From positions 1-47,789 of the forward strand of contig QOOS01000010.1 of the NCBI GenBank assembly GCA_003331425.1: a stretch of DNA of 47,789 nucleotides, written 5' to 3'. Below are positions 33,460 through 42,291 of the stretch, one piece after another. This stretch comes from Candidatus Nitrosopumilus sp. (lineage in GTDB: Archaea; Thermoproteota; Nitrososphaeria; Nitrososphaerales; Nitrosopumilaceae). Position numbers and translations under genes: made by a program. The notes under the pieces are model-generated. The model made no database searches, had not been told where the DNA came from, and worked only from the letters and a program-made list of their open reading frames with translations. Position 1 is the first letter of the stretch. Each line of letters opens with the position of its first letter.

Positions 33460-34077
33460 TTAGTTTTTCAAAGTATTTGTAAGATTTACAAAATATTTGT
33501 GTAGTGAAATATCACTTGTCAATTCAGGATGAAATGCAACTCCAATAATATTATTTTTTTTAATTGCAACAATTTTTTCATTAAATTTTGATAAAACTTC
33601 AACATCTGAACCCACATCAGAAATCGCTGGGGCTCTAATGAATACACCATTGAATGAAGGAATTCCAATAGAGTTTAGAGAAATATCAGATTCAAAAGAT
33701 TCTCTTTGACGGCCAAAAGAATTTCTTTCTAATTTAATATCTAAGATATCTAATAGAGGTTGATCAATATTTCCTACTACTTTGTCTTGTGCAGTTTTAG
33801 ATAACAAGATCATTCCAGCACATATTCCTAAAACAGGCATCCCTTGATCAATTTTTTCCTTTAAAATTTTCAAAGCACCATTAGCGACGGATAATCTTCC
33901 TATTGTAGTACTTTCACCACCGGGAATAACTAGACCATCAACTTTAGAAATTTCATCAGGGGTCTTAACACTAGTAACAGTTCCATCAATACCTAATGCA
34001 TCAATAGCGGCTTTTACAGCAAGAACATTTTCAAGAACATCTCCCTGAATTGATAAAACTCCAAGAGTAAGACTCAT
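33460..34077 (-). CDS. pdxT: Pyridoxal 5'-phosphate synthase glutaminase subunit
   Basis: Class I glutamine amidotransferase that feeds ammonia to PdxS for PLP synthesis. It has [28 protein letters not shown], the catalytic Cys in [13 protein letters not shown], and the His-Glu pair in VAFHPELT. The 205-residue length is right. The ATG overlaps the pdxS stop by four bases (ATGA), so the two are one operon. Confidence 0.96.
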   Translation of the reverse strand: MSLTLGVLSIQGDVLENVLAVKAAIDALGIDGTVTSVKTPDEISKVDGLVIPGGESTTIGRLSVANGALKILKEKIDQGMPVLGICAGMILLSKTAQDKVVGNIDQPLLDILDIKLERNSFGRQRESFESDISLNSIGIPSFNGVFIRAPAISDVGSDVEVLSKFNEKIVAIKKNNIIGVAFHPELTSDISLHKYFVNLTNTLKN

Positions 34078-35042
34078 GCTGAACCTCCACGGTCTTGCAT
34101 GCGTAAATCTAATGTTTTAACGTCTAATCCAGGAATAGATTGTCTTTCATCAATCATTTTTTGTGCTTCTTTAACTTTATCAGATTCATTCCAAAAGGTG
34201 GTAGCTAAAACAATTGCATTTGCTCTTTCTTGTGCATCATCTGCACTGAAAATTCCGGAACCAACAAAAATTCCATCACAACCAAGTGACATCAAGTATG
34301 CTGCATCAGCGGGTGTTGCAATGCCACCTGCTGCAAAGTTTACAACAGGTAATCTACCAAGTTTTGCAGTTTGTTCTACAATATCATATGATACTTTGAA
34401 TTCTCTTGCCATTCGTACCAAATCTTGATTATCACCAGAATCATAAATTGATTTTATTGTTCTTAATTCATCATTAACTTTTTTGATATGTGTTATAGCT
34501 TCTGCAACATTTCCTGTTCCAGGTTCACCTTTTGTTCTAATCATAGATGCACCTTCTTCGATTCTTCTTAAAGCTTCAGCCAAGGATCTTGCACCATTAA
34601 CAACAGGTGTTGTAAGATCCCATTTCCAAATATGACGTAATTCATCTGCTGGAGTTAAAACTTCAGATTCATCAATCATGTCAACATCAGTTTCTTGTAA
34701 AACTAATGCTTCGTTAACATGACCAATTCTACATTTTGCCATGACGGGGATAGTAACAGAATCCATAATTTCTTCAATAATTTTTATACTTGCAGTTCGT
34801 GCAACTCCACCAGCTTTTCTAACTTCAGATGGAAGTTTATCTAAAACCATTACAGAAACAGCACCAGCTTCTTGAGCAATTAATGCTTGTTCAACATTTG
34901 TGACATCCATTACAACACCATTTTTTTGCATATGTGCAAAACCTCGTTTTAATGTGCTTGAACCTCGTAAGGTGTCAACAGAATCTAATTTTTCAGAGAT
35001 TATTCCTTTTGCATTAATTCTTTCACCAGAGAGAGGTAACAT
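34074..35042 (-). CDS. pdxS: Pyridoxal 5'-phosphate synthase lyase subunit
   Basis: Makes PLP from ribose 5-phosphate, glyceraldehyde 3-phosphate and ammonia. The 322-residue TIM barrel shows [61 protein letters not shown] and [20 protein letters not shown] with GIFVGSGIF, all family hallmarks, including both lysines that bind intermediates. A TATA-like ACAAATAGG about 27 nt upstream overlaps the end of the previous gene. Confidence 0.97.
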   Translation of the reverse strand: MLPLSGERINAKGIISEKLDSVDTLRGSSTLKRGFAHMQKNGVVMDVTNVEQALIAQEAGAVSVMVLDKLPSEVRKAGGVARTASIKIIEEIMDSVTIPVMAKCRIGHVNEALVLQETDVDMIDESEVLTPADELRHIWKWDLTTPVVNGARSLAEALRRIEEGASMIRTKGEPGTGNVAEAITHIKKVNDELRTIKSIYDSGDNQDLVRMAREFKVSYDIVEQTAKLGRLPVVNFAAGGIATPADAAYLMSLGCDGIFVGSGIFSADDAQERANAIVLATTFWNESDKVKEAQKMIDERQSIPGLDVKTLDLRMQDRGGSA

Positions 35043-35072
35043 ACACTAATTTTTGCTAGAGCCTATTTGTAC

Positions 35073-35606
35073 CTATTCACTAAATTCAGACATTACTTTA
35101 TCTAATTCAGATTCAACCATCGTAATTATGGGCGGAATAAAATCTGGCGTAGCAGATGATTCAGGCCAATGAACTTGATTGACACGTCCATTAAGAGTAA
35201 CTTTTACTGAAGATTTTTGAAAGTCAGTAACATTTTGAAAAACGGAAAAAGAATTTGGATCAATAGATATGAAACCAGTTTCTTTAATCAATGCCTTGAT
35301 TTTATTCAATTGTTGTTCATCAATTTTAGATTTTATATCAGGTTGAGGATATCCCTTTTCAGTTATAGTGTATTTTATTTCTCCATCATTTTTTATTAAA
35401 ATAATTTCAGTTTTTTCAGAACCAGTTCTTTCAGCAATTCCATTAGATATTTTTTTTAATTGATGTTTTGTGTATTCAATTTCTAACTTGTCAAAAGAAT
35501 TTGAAGCTGATACAGGAATTTCATTTTTTGTTACTAATGGTAAAGCAAGTAAAATTGCAACAATTACTGGAATTGCCCCTAATACGAAATAAACTGGTTT
35601 AACCAT
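35073..35606 (-). CDS. Membrane-anchored protein of unknown function
   Basis: A 177-residue protein with one N-terminal span (PVYFVLGAIPVIVAILLALP) followed by an extracytoplasmic domain with a beta/alpha pattern, such as TEIILIKNDGEIKYTITEKG and VKVTLNGRVNQVHWPESS. No Cys, no catalytic motif and no family recognised. It lies 30 bases upstream of pdxS in the same direction, but pdxS seems to have its own promoter. Confidence 0.7.
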   Translation of the reverse strand: MVKPVYFVLGAIPVIVAILLALPLVTKNEIPVSASNSFDKLEIEYTKHQLKKISNGIAERTGSEKTEIILIKNDGEIKYTITEKGYPQPDIKSKIDEQQLNKIKALIKETGFISIDPNSFSVFQNVTDFQKSSVKVTLNGRVNQVHWPESSATPDFIPPIITMVESELDKVMSEFSE

Positions 35607-35694
35607 TGCGTCTTACAACACAGATAATCGATTATTGCAAATAAATCTTGGTTAAAAATAAGTTAAAATTCAAGCAAATTGTTCGGATTCTTGT

Positions 35695-35768
35695 GGGTTC
35701 GTAGCCTAGCCTGGTAGGGCGATGGTCTCCAAAACCATCGATCGTCGGTTCAAATCCGATCGGGCCCA
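35695..35768 (+). tRNA. tRNA-Trp (CCA anticodon)
   Basis: Acceptor GGGTTCG/CGGGCCC, D-arm and GG loop, anticodon stem ATGGT/ACCAT with loop CTCCAAA, giving anticodon CCA, and T-arm GTCGG-TTCAAAT-CCGAT. The discriminator is A, as in archaeal tRNA-Trp. There is no intron, which is notable because many archaeal tRNA-Trp genes carry one that guides RNA modification. It is followed after four bases by the convergent aconitase stop. Confidence 0.95.
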
Positions 35769-35772
35769 TTTT

Positions 35773-38040
35773 TTATTTTTTATTTCTTAAAACATTCAAG
35801 GCAGAGCCATGTTTGAACCACTGAATTTGAGATTCATTATATGAGTGATTTAATACAATTTCTTCTTTATTTCCATCACTGTGAGTTATAACACAAGTTA
35901 CTTGTTTTTGAGGTTCTAAATTATCTAAATTAATTAGACTGATTTTATCATCTTCAAGAATTTTTTCATAATCATTTGGATCATTGAAAGTTAGTGCCAA
36001 AACACCTTGTTTTTTCAAATTTGTCTCATGAATTCTTGCTAGACTTTTTGTAATTACAGCAACACATCCCAAATAACGAGGAGTCATTGCAGCATGTTCT
36101 CTACTACTGCCCTCACCATAATTGTTGTCTCCAATAATTATCCAATTGAGACCTTGTTGTTTGTATTGTCTAGCAATTTTAGAAAAAGGCTCTATCTCAT
36201 TATTTAAAATATTTTTACCATTACCAACTTCATCATTAAAAGCATTAACAGCTCCCAACAACATATTATCACTTAGATTATCCAGATGTCCTCTAAGGGA
36301 CAACCATGCACCTGCTGGGGAAATGTGGTCAGTAGTACATTTTCCTTTTGCTTTAACCATTATTGGAAGTTCAACAAAGTCATCACCATTCCATTTTTCA
36401 AAAGGTGCTAAACGTTGCAGACGTTTACTATTTGGATCAATTACAACATTAACGCTAGTTGAATTAGAAGGAGGAGCGACAAAAATTCCATCAGGTATCT
36501 TAAATCCTTCTTCAGGGACTTCAGGTGCAATTGTTGGTGGTTGTAATTTGAATTTTGTTCCATCTGCTGCAACAAGATCATCTTTTAATGGATTGAAAGA
36601 TAATTTTCCACCCAATGCTAAGGCAATAATCATTTCAGGACTACCAATAAAATTAAGAGTAGATCTTTGTCCATCATTTCGTCCAGGAAAATTTCTGTTA
36701 AATGTAGTTACAATAGAATTTTTTTCATTTTTTTCTAATTCAGGTCTATTCCATTGACCAATACATGGTCCACATGCATTTGCCAAAACAGTTGCACCAA
36801 TTTCTTTTAGAGAATCCATTTGACCATCTCTCTCAATTGTACCTCTAATTTGTTCAGAACCAGGAGTAACAAGTAATGGGATTTTTGATTTAATTCCTTT
36901 AGATTTGGCTTGTTCAGCTAAACTAGCTGCTCTAGACATATCTTCATACGAAGAATTAGTACAACTTCCAATAAGTGCAACAGAAATTGGATCTACATAA
37001 TCATTTGAAGTTACATCATCAGCAAGTTCAGAAATAGTTCGTGCCAAATCAGGTGTATGTGGTCCAACAATATGAGGTTCTAAAGTTGATAAATTAATTT
37101 CAATTATTTTATCAAAATATTTTTCAGGTTCGGATTCAACTTCAGGATCTGCAACTAGTAATTCCTTATTTTGATTAGCAAGCTCTGCAATTTCTTTTCT
37201 ATTAGTATACTTTAGATAAGTTTCCATTCTTTCATCATAAGGAAATACTGAACAGGTGGCTCCAATTTCTGCACCCATATTAGTAATTGTAGCTTTTCCA
37301 GTACAACTAATGGAAGAAGTACCAGGACCAAAATATTCTACAATTGCATTAGTTCCGCCTGAAACAGTTAGTTCCTCTGCAACTTTTAAAATAATATCTT
37401 TAGGTGCTGTCCAACCAGTTAGTTTACCAGTTAATTTTACACCAACTCTTTTCGGATAAAGCAATTCCCAAGGCATTCCAGCCATAGTTTCTGCAGCATC
37501 TAAACCTCCAACACCAATGGCAATCATTCCAAGACCACCTGCATTAGGAGTATGTGAATCAGTTCCAATCATTAATCCACCAGGAAATGCATAATTTTCT
37601 AAAACTACTTGATGTATAATTCCTGCACCTGGTTTCCAAAATCCACATCTATATTTTGCACATGCAGATTGTAAGAACTTGAAGACTTCACTATTTTCAT
37701 CTAATGAAACTTTCATATCAACATCACCCTGAACTTCGGCACGAATTAGGTGATCACAATGAACAGTAGTTGGTAATGCTGTTTCATTTAATTCTGCTTG
37801 CATAAATTGAAGCATAACCATTTGTCCAGTAACATCTTGTAGAGCTACTCGATCAGGTTTTAGAAAAACATAATCTTTTCCTCCAGAAGGATTCTTTTCA
37901 GAAATTTCATTGAAATGACCAGATAGAATTTTTTCGGTTAGTGTTAATGGTCTATCAACAACGTTTCTAAATTTACCAATGTTTTCTTTTAATTTTTGAT
38001 AAACATTAGAAACAAGTTCAGGAGTAGTATCAATTTCCAT
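35773..38040 (-). CDS. acn: Aconitate hydratase
   Basis: Interconverts citrate and isocitrate with a [4Fe-4S] cluster. The 755-residue protein has the Cys in ALIGSCTNSSYEDM and the CxxC pair in ANACGPCIGQW, TDSHTPNAGGLGM near residue 160, the swivel-domain motif GDNNYGEGSSREHAAM and MVKAKGKCTTDHISPAG. Its layout resembles mitochondrial/archaeal aconitase. AAATATTAAATTC about 26 nt upstream marks a leaderless start at 38040. It stands alone, flanked by tRNA-Trp. Confidence 0.96.
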   Translation of the reverse strand: MEIDTTPELVSNVYQKLKENIGKFRNVVDRPLTLTEKILSGHFNEISEKNPSGGKDYVFLKPDRVALQDVTGQMVMLQFMQAELNETALPTTVHCDHLIRAEVQGDVDMKVSLDENSEVFKFLQSACAKYRCGFWKPGAGIIHQVVLENYAFPGGLMIGTDSHTPNAGGLGMIAIGVGGLDAAETMAGMPWELLYPKRVGVKLTGKLTGWTAPKDIILKVAEELTVSGGTNAIVEYFGPGTSSISCTGKATITNMGAEIGATCSVFPYDERMETYLKYTNRKEIAELANQNKELLVADPEVESEPEKYFDKIIEINLSTLEPHIVGPHTPDLARTISELADDVTSNDYVDPISVALIGSCTNSSYEDMSRAASLAEQAKSKGIKSKIPLLVTPGSEQIRGTIERDGQMDSLKEIGATVLANACGPCIGQWNRPELEKNEKNSIVTTFNRNFPGRNDGQRSTLNFIGSPEMIIALALGGKLSFNPLKDDLVAADGTKFKLQPPTIAPEVPEEGFKIPDGIFVAPPSNSTSVNVVIDPNSKRLQRLAPFEKWNGDDFVELPIMVKAKGKCTTDHISPAGAWLSLRGHLDNLSDNMLLGAVNAFNDEVGNGKNILNNEIEPFSKIARQYKQQGLNWIIIGDNNYGEGSSREHAAMTPRYLGCVAVITKSLARIHETNLKKQGVLALTFNDPNDYEKILEDDKISLINLDNLEPQKQVTCVITHSDGNKEEIVLNHSYNESQIQWFKHGSALNVLRNKK

Positions 38041-38195
38041 AATATACAGAAAATTCTCCCTGAATTTAATATTTACAATTTAAAAATTAAAAAAAAGATC
38101 AAAATAGGCATATTAATTCTCAACAATTATAAGCCAAACCCAGCTTAACAATGCGTTGTCAATAAATTCAAAATTTTCTATGGAGATACTATAAT

Positions 38196-38828
38196 TTGGT
38201 CAATAAAGGATTTCCAAAATTTGGTATGTCACAAGCAGGTTCATTTGTTGCTGCATTAAAAAATTATAATTTACCTGATTTTATTTTAGTATTAATTGCA
38301 AAAGAATGCAAATCAGAATTACTTGAAAGAGGTAGAATTGATGATAGATTACAAAGTATGAATGATGATGCATTACATCTATTACACAAAATTTTTGTTG
38401 ATTGTGAAGAAGATGATGCAGGAAAATTTGCACAATACAGATTTTTTGCATATGTATCAAGCATGTATCATAAATGTGAAGTATTAGTTAATGAGACAAT
38501 TCCTGGTCAATCAGGAAAAAATCACAAGATTCTTGTTGCTGTAAAAAATAATGGAATGTATATTTCAGTAGCTCAAAACAAGGCCACAGGAAATCCTGTA
38601 AATAAAAAAGAAACGAATAGATTTTATGAAATGGTAGATGATATTAAAAAAGGAGACCACGGAACAATGTTAACTGATGCAGTTTATGGTTCATCAGTTG
38701 GATTTAGACCAGATGCATTATTAGAACTCAAAGAACTAAGTAAGTCTAGAGATAATGATCCTGAAAATAAATTAGATTTTAAAACTGCAAATTTTGAAAA
38801 TAATATTTATTCAGTTACAAAATGTTAG
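38196..38828 (+). CDS. Soluble protein of unknown function
   Basis: A 210-residue protein, not recognised. The first half is helical (GSFVAALKNYNLPDFILVLI, LLHKIFVDCEEDDAG). The second half holds strands such as HKILVAVKNNGMYISVAQNK and GFRPDALLELKELSKSRDN. The start is TTG at 38196; the promoter is unclear and may be AATTATAAG near 38125-38133, giving a leader of about 40 nt. No membrane or metal motif. Divergent from aconitase. Confidence 0.7.
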   Translation: MVNKGFPKFGMSQAGSFVAALKNYNLPDFILVLIAKECKSELLERGRIDDRLQSMNDDALHLLHKIFVDCEEDDAGKFAQYRFFAYVSSMYHKCEVLVNETIPGQSGKNHKILVAVKNNGMYISVAQNKATGNPVNKKETNRFYEMVDDIKKGDHGTMLTDAVYGSSVGFRPDALLELKELSKSRDNDPENKLDFKTANFENNIYSVTKC

Positions 38829-38840
38829 AATTTTAAAAAA

Positions 38841-39407
38841 TTAATTTTTAAATTTACTAATATCCATTGTCAAAAACATAGGTTTTCCTTCTGTACTTTC
38901 AAAATCTTCCCCATATTGTTGAAATTCTAATTGTTCGTAGAAATGCTTTGTCCAGACATCATGAACTTCATGAATATATTTTTTATTTCCTTTAATTCGT
39001 AACATTTCATGAATAATTTCATGTGAAACTGTAGTGCAGTTTTTTTCAGCTAAAAATAAAATATCATCAGATACATTTGGTTTTTGCCAAAAAATCATTC
39101 CAAAATTTTCTGCATGATAACCTTCGCAAGTACAGTCAGTCCATAGAGGTTTAAAATGAGTCAAGTAGAAATGGTAAGTATCTTTTCCACGTTGCTCATG
39201 ATCACGAACAAGTGTATGTGTATCTAGTTTTTGAAAAATACTCCTAGGTTTTGTAATTAATTCATCACATTGAATTTCATAGTTAATTCCAAAATTATCA
39301 TTAATCCATTTTTTATAAAATTGTGCCATTTTTTTGATATACTCAAATTCAGATTTACGTTTCTGAATATCCTCCTCTTTTATTACAAAAATAAAATGTA
39401 GAAGCAT
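38841..39407 (-). CDS. Putative zinc metalloprotease-like protein (HExxH)
   Basis: A 188-residue cytoplasmic protein with HEIIH (129-133) in TTVSHEIIHEMLRIKG, the zincin signature, and further His residues at 146 and 149 (YIHEVHDVW) that could be the third ligand. There is an upstream CTCEGYHAENFGMIFW segment with two Cys. It is short for a protease and has no signal peptide. The family is unknown to me, and peptidase activity is only inferred from the motif. Confidence 0.68.
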   Translation of the reverse strand: MLLHFIFVIKEEDIQKRKSEFEYIKKMAQFYKKWINDNFGINYEIQCDELITKPRSIFQKLDTHTLVRDHEQRGKDTYHFYLTHFKPLWTDCTCEGYHAENFGMIFWQKPNVSDDILFLAEKNCTTVSHEIIHEMLRIKGNKKYIHEVHDVWTKHFYEQLEFQQYGEDFESTEGKPMFLTMDISKFKN

Positions 39408-39425
39408 GATTAGAAAAAAGGGTGT

Positions 39426-39665
39426 TTATGTTTGGCCTTCAATACCCATCAGGGTAAGTGTAGAACGAATCTTTTCAATTTTTCTGATTTTCCAGGTAAT
39501 TGTTTCTCTCAGTTTTTCAACAGTGTCTGATTCAATCTTGGCCAAAATATCGTATGCACCAAAAGTTCCATGAACTTCTTTTACACCTTCTAAGCCCTTT
39601 AGTTGCCCAATAATAGCTTCTTCAGAACCTAGTTCACAGTTTATTAAAACATAAGCTGTTGCCAT
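39426..39665 (-). CDS. Stand-alone Lrp/AsnC ligand-binding (RAM) domain protein
   Basis: A 79-residue protein that corresponds to the C-terminal RAM domain of Lrp/AsnC regulators without the DNA-binding helix-turn-helix. It begins ATAYVLINCELGSEEAIIGQ and has VKEVHGTFGAYDILAKIESD, the typical GxxDxxxxv pattern. Such small proteins form rings, bind amino acids and may modulate other regulators. Same direction as, and downstream of, the EVE gene. Confidence 0.9.
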   Translation of the reverse strand: MATAYVLINCELGSEEAIIGQLKGLEGVKEVHGTFGAYDILAKIESDTVEKLRETITWKIRKIEKIRSTLTLMGIEGQT

Positions 39666-39707
39666 GATACAATTAGATAATTCTACTATATCAATAAATC
39701 TATTAGA

Positions 39708-40127
39708 CTAGTCTTGTGAAATTTTAATAATTTCATCCCAGATGAGTTTTGGAACAGGCATAACAGATAATCTAGAAATTCTAACTAATTCCCAATCTTT
39801 GAACTTTTTATTATTTTTTATTTCAGTTAATGTAACTGGTCTTTTCAATGTTTTTTTATATTTTACATCAACTACAATAAAACGTTCAACATCCTCTTTT
39901 GGATTAGAATAGGGTTTTGAAGTAACTTGCATTATTCCAACTGCTTGTCTTTCAACACCAGTATGATAAAATAAAATCAAATCACCTGATTTCATTTCTC
40001 TCATATGCTTTAATGCTAAATTATTGTGAACACCATCCCAAACAGTAGTTTTATCTTTTTTTAGTTGTTCAAAATTATACCCTCTAGGTCCACTTGGTTC
40101 TTGTTTTGCTAACCAATAGTTTACCAT
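39708..40127 (-). CDS. EVE-domain protein
   Basis: A 139-residue EVE-domain protein, related to human THYN1 and to PUA folds. The start NYWLAKQEPSGPRGYNFEQL matches the family opening (WLxKxEPxxYs), followed by WDGVHNNLALKHMREMKSGD and LILFYHTGVERQAVGIMQV. EVE domains are thought to bind modified bases in DNA or RNA. I choose the ATG at 40127 over a TTG at 40142, because the CATTAAACG TATA-like element lies about 27 nt upstream of 40127. Confidence 0.9.
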   Translation of the reverse strand: MVNYWLAKQEPSGPRGYNFEQLKKDKTTVWDGVHNNLALKHMREMKSGDLILFYHTGVERQAVGIMQVTSKPYSNPKEDVERFIVVDVKYKKTLKRPVTLTEIKNNKKFKDWELVRISRLSVMPVPKLIWDEIIKISQD

Positions 40128-40176
40128 TATTGTATTTTGCAAATTACTAACGTTTAATGGTTTTTGAGAAATTTAA

Positions 40177-40361
40177 TGTTCCCCGGTTCTGACTCGCAAA
40201 ATTTCATTGGACATAGCCATACGCCTCATCACGTTCTGAAACCGGGGTTGCCCATAATGTAGCACACCTGGGTGAATTAGAAATCATTGGTATCGTTACG
40301 ATCAGCGTCATCCCAATCCGTCTGTGTGCCTGCTCTTGGGCGATTAGTCATTAGATGAACC
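40177..40361 (-). ncRNA. Candidate structured non-coding RNA of unknown family
   Basis: The 40143-40395 gap holds no gene but a G+C-rich island with strong pairing. Helix A: CCCCGGTT (40181-40188) with AACCGGGG (40240-40247), 8 perfect pairs. Nested hairpin B: GCCCA/TGGGC (40250-40254/40337-40341), GCACAC/GTGTGC (40262-40267/40324-40329), ATTGG/CCAAT (40286-40290/40313-40317), ATCG/CGAT (40292-40295/40299-40302). I favour the minus strand because a TATA-like TTTTTTATAAATTT lies just right of it (about 40378-40391), and because on that strand helix A is followed by ACA (40179-40177), and contains GTGATGA (40232-40226), which recall H/ACA and kink-turn elements. No match to tRNA, 5S, SRP or RNase P cores was seen. 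Confidence 0.55.
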
Positions 40362-40377
40362 TACTAAAAACTATTAG

Positions 40378-40391
40378 AAATTTATAAAAAA
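40378..40391 (-). promoter_or_regulatory. TATA-like element beside the structured RNA
   Basis: On the minus strand the stretch reads TTTTTTATAAATTT and ends about 17 bases before the first structured bases at 40361, with its TATA core centred some 22-26 bases from there. It could start the RNA candidate. The same stretch could also help the rightward membrane gene at 40396/40417. Confidence 0.4.
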
Positions 40392-40395
40392 GAAA

Positions 40396-40680
40396 TTGAA
40401 TTTTTGTGAAGGGTTTTTGGAAATTAGAAATCAAAGAAAATTTTTAGTGGGATTAATAATTTTGATTTTAGGTTCATTTGTAATAGTTTTTGATTATCCA
40501 CAAATTGAATATTTTAATAATTTAGAGAGTGATAATTCTATAACATTAGAAATAGAGCAAAAAGAAATTTTTCAAAAAATCCTAATTGAGTTTACAATTG
40601 GAGTAATTCTTTTGATAATTGGTATAGTGCTAATTTTGATATCAATGTTAAAGAGATTTGAGAATAGATTCAGACAATGA
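40396..40680 (+). CDS. Small two-span membrane protein
   Basis: A protein of up to 94 residues with two hydrophobic segments (FLVGLIILILGSFVIVFDYP and IGVILLIIGIVLILISMLKR) and a charged linker. The written start is TTG at 40396; a second TTG at 40417 better fits a TATA-like TTTATAAA centred near 40384, so the true protein may be seven residues shorter. Its last 33 bases overlap the end of pheT on the other strand. Function unknown. Confidence 0.55.
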   Translation: MNFCEGFLEIRNQRKFLVGLIILILGSFVIVFDYPQIEYFNNLESDNSITLEIEQKEIFQKILIEFTIGVILLIIGIVLILISMLKRFENRFRQ

Positions 40681-42291
40681 AATTTCAAATCCAACAACAG
40701 GTACACGGATTTTATAATTTTCAATAATAGTAGAATCAATTTCTCCAATTATTCCAATAATATTTCCATTCAAAATAATATTTGCACAATGTCCATCTTT
40801 AAAACTAGAGTGAGAGATAGTTTTTGTTTGAATTTGAATACTAAAGCCAATTTTTAATAGAGTTTGTAGTACAGATTTAATTTCAGTAAAATTTGCATCT
40901 TTGTGAGCACTAATTACAGCAAGATTAATTTTTTCAGAGATAGGTTGTTCAAGATTGAAAATGTTTCCAGTTTCAAACATTTTTTGAGGATATGATTCAT
41001 GAATATTTCTTGAAAGATTTTCAAGTAATCCAGGAAGTATTGAATCTCGCAAAATAGTATGTTCTTGACTTTTTGAATCAAGGACAGAAATAATATTTTT
41101 AGAATCTCTATTTGTCATTTCATATAATACACGTTTACTGCTCAAACTTGAGTTTAATGCCTCAAGAAATCCCAACCCAATCATTGTTTGATTAAGAGAT
41201 TTCAGATGGAGTGATACAGGGTTAGTTTGTCCTATTGTTTGAGAAGGCGATACAGTAGGCTCAAAATTTTGAATTCCATAACCTAAAGCAACTTCTTCAA
41301 CCAAATCCATTGGACCAAATATATCAAATCTATATGCAGGAATTGTGCAAACAATTTTTTTTCCTTTTGAAATTGCATTCAATCTAGATTTTTTTAATGA
41401 GGAAATAATTTTTGGAGTTGAAAGATCTAAACCAAGAGTCTGATTAATCAAAGAAGAGTCAATGGATAATTTCTTTTCTTGAAGTTTAGGTGAAGAATTT
41501 TTTGCTCCAGAGATTTGGATATTTTCTAAGCTAAATCCTGCACTTTGTAAAATGGTTGCAACAACTGAAAGCATATCTTCAGCATCAGCCTTATTGATTC
41601 CAGTAACTTCTACAAAGAGATTTTTTGTTTTGGTTGTTACAGTAGTTATTCCAGCATTAATTATTGGAGGAAAAGAAACAGTATTCTTATTGGAATCAAT
41701 AATTATTGGAACTTTAGAAGATTGTCCAAGTAAGTGACCATAATCTTTTCCTGTTTCAGTGTCAGAAATTATTTCAGATATTGAAAGTTCTTTTTCAGAA
41801 TTTAATGGAATGAATTTATGGTTTTTATCCACAGTAGTATATGTCAAAGGAAAAGAAATCTTATCCAAATCATGTATTCCAATAGATGATTTTTTTCTTT
41901 TTCTTCCAATTCCAAAGTGAAGATCCTCTTGCATTGTCATTAATTGTTTAATGGTTTTATCATCAATTTTGCCATTTTTAGCAATAATTCCAGTCACAAA
42001 TGGACGAATTTTTGAAACAGTAGGTTTGACAGTTATTGTATAATTTTTAGAACTTTTTACAGTTAATTTCAGTAAACCAGTTTTGATACCAAGTAATCCT
42101 TGTAATCCAAGCGCAATTCCAATGTCAGTTGAATAATCTGGACGATTTGGACTATATTCAATTCGAACTAAGTCTTTATCTTCAGATTCAATATCCAATC
42201 CCAAAAAAGGCAATGAATCAGAAATCTGTTTTTTTGAAACCTTACCAATTAGTTTTTGGAGACGAGAATAAGATAATTCGATTACTGGCAT
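40648..42291 (-). CDS. pheT: Phenylalanyl-tRNA synthetase beta subunit
   Basis: The beta chain of the heterotetrameric PheRS, which carries the B3/B4 editing region and the B5 domains. At 547 residues it is the short archaeal/eukaryotic form. It starts MPVIELSYSRLQKLIGKVSK and includes IEYSPNRPDYSTDIGIALGL, ALNSSLSSKRVLYEMTNRDS and the class II-like C-terminal fold with PQKMFETGNIFNLE. It overlaps pheS by 10 bp and is co-transcribed with it. Confidence 0.95.
   Translation of the reverse strand: MPVIELSYSRLQKLIGKVSKKQISDSLPFLGLDIESEDKDLVRIEYSPNRPDYSTDIGIALGLQGLLGIKTGLLKLTVKSSKNYTITVKPTVSKIRPFVTGIIAKNGKIDDKTIKQLMTMQEDLHFGIGRKRKKSSIGIHDLDKISFPLTYTTVDKNHKFIPLNSEKELSISEIISDTETGKDYGHLLGQSSKVPIIIDSNKNTVSFPPIINAGITTVTTKTKNLFVEVTGINKADAEDMLSVVATILQSAGFSLENIQISGAKNSSPKLQEKKLSIDSSLINQTLGLDLSTPKIISSLKKSRLNAISKGKKIVCTIPAYRFDIFGPMDLVEEVALGYGIQNFEPTVSPSQTIGQTNPVSLHLKSLNQTMIGLGFLEALNSSLSSKRVLYEMTNRDSKNIISVLDSKSQEHTILRDSILPGLLENLSRNIHESYPQKMFETGNIFNLEQPISEKINLAVISAHKDANFTEIKSVLQTLLKIGFSIQIQTKTISHSSFKDGHCANIILNGNIIGIIGEIDSTIIENYKIRVPVVGFEISLSESILKSL

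Noticed and set aside
36122-36757. A 211-residue plus-strand frame opposite aconitase
   Set aside because: It mirrors conserved aconitase codons on the other strand and has no promoter or protein-like features of its own.
40181-40345. The structured island as a 5S rRNA
   Set aside because: A part (about 40224-40253) has a loose likeness to the 5S loop-C region, but the long helix 40181-40188/40240-40247 and the absence of closing 5S helix I do not fit, and the element is too long.
40181-40345. The structured island as RNase P or SRP RNA
   Set aside because: On neither strand could I find the RNase P CR-I type GGAAAGTCC core or the SRP helix-8 GGAAG/AGCA motif; it is also too short for either.
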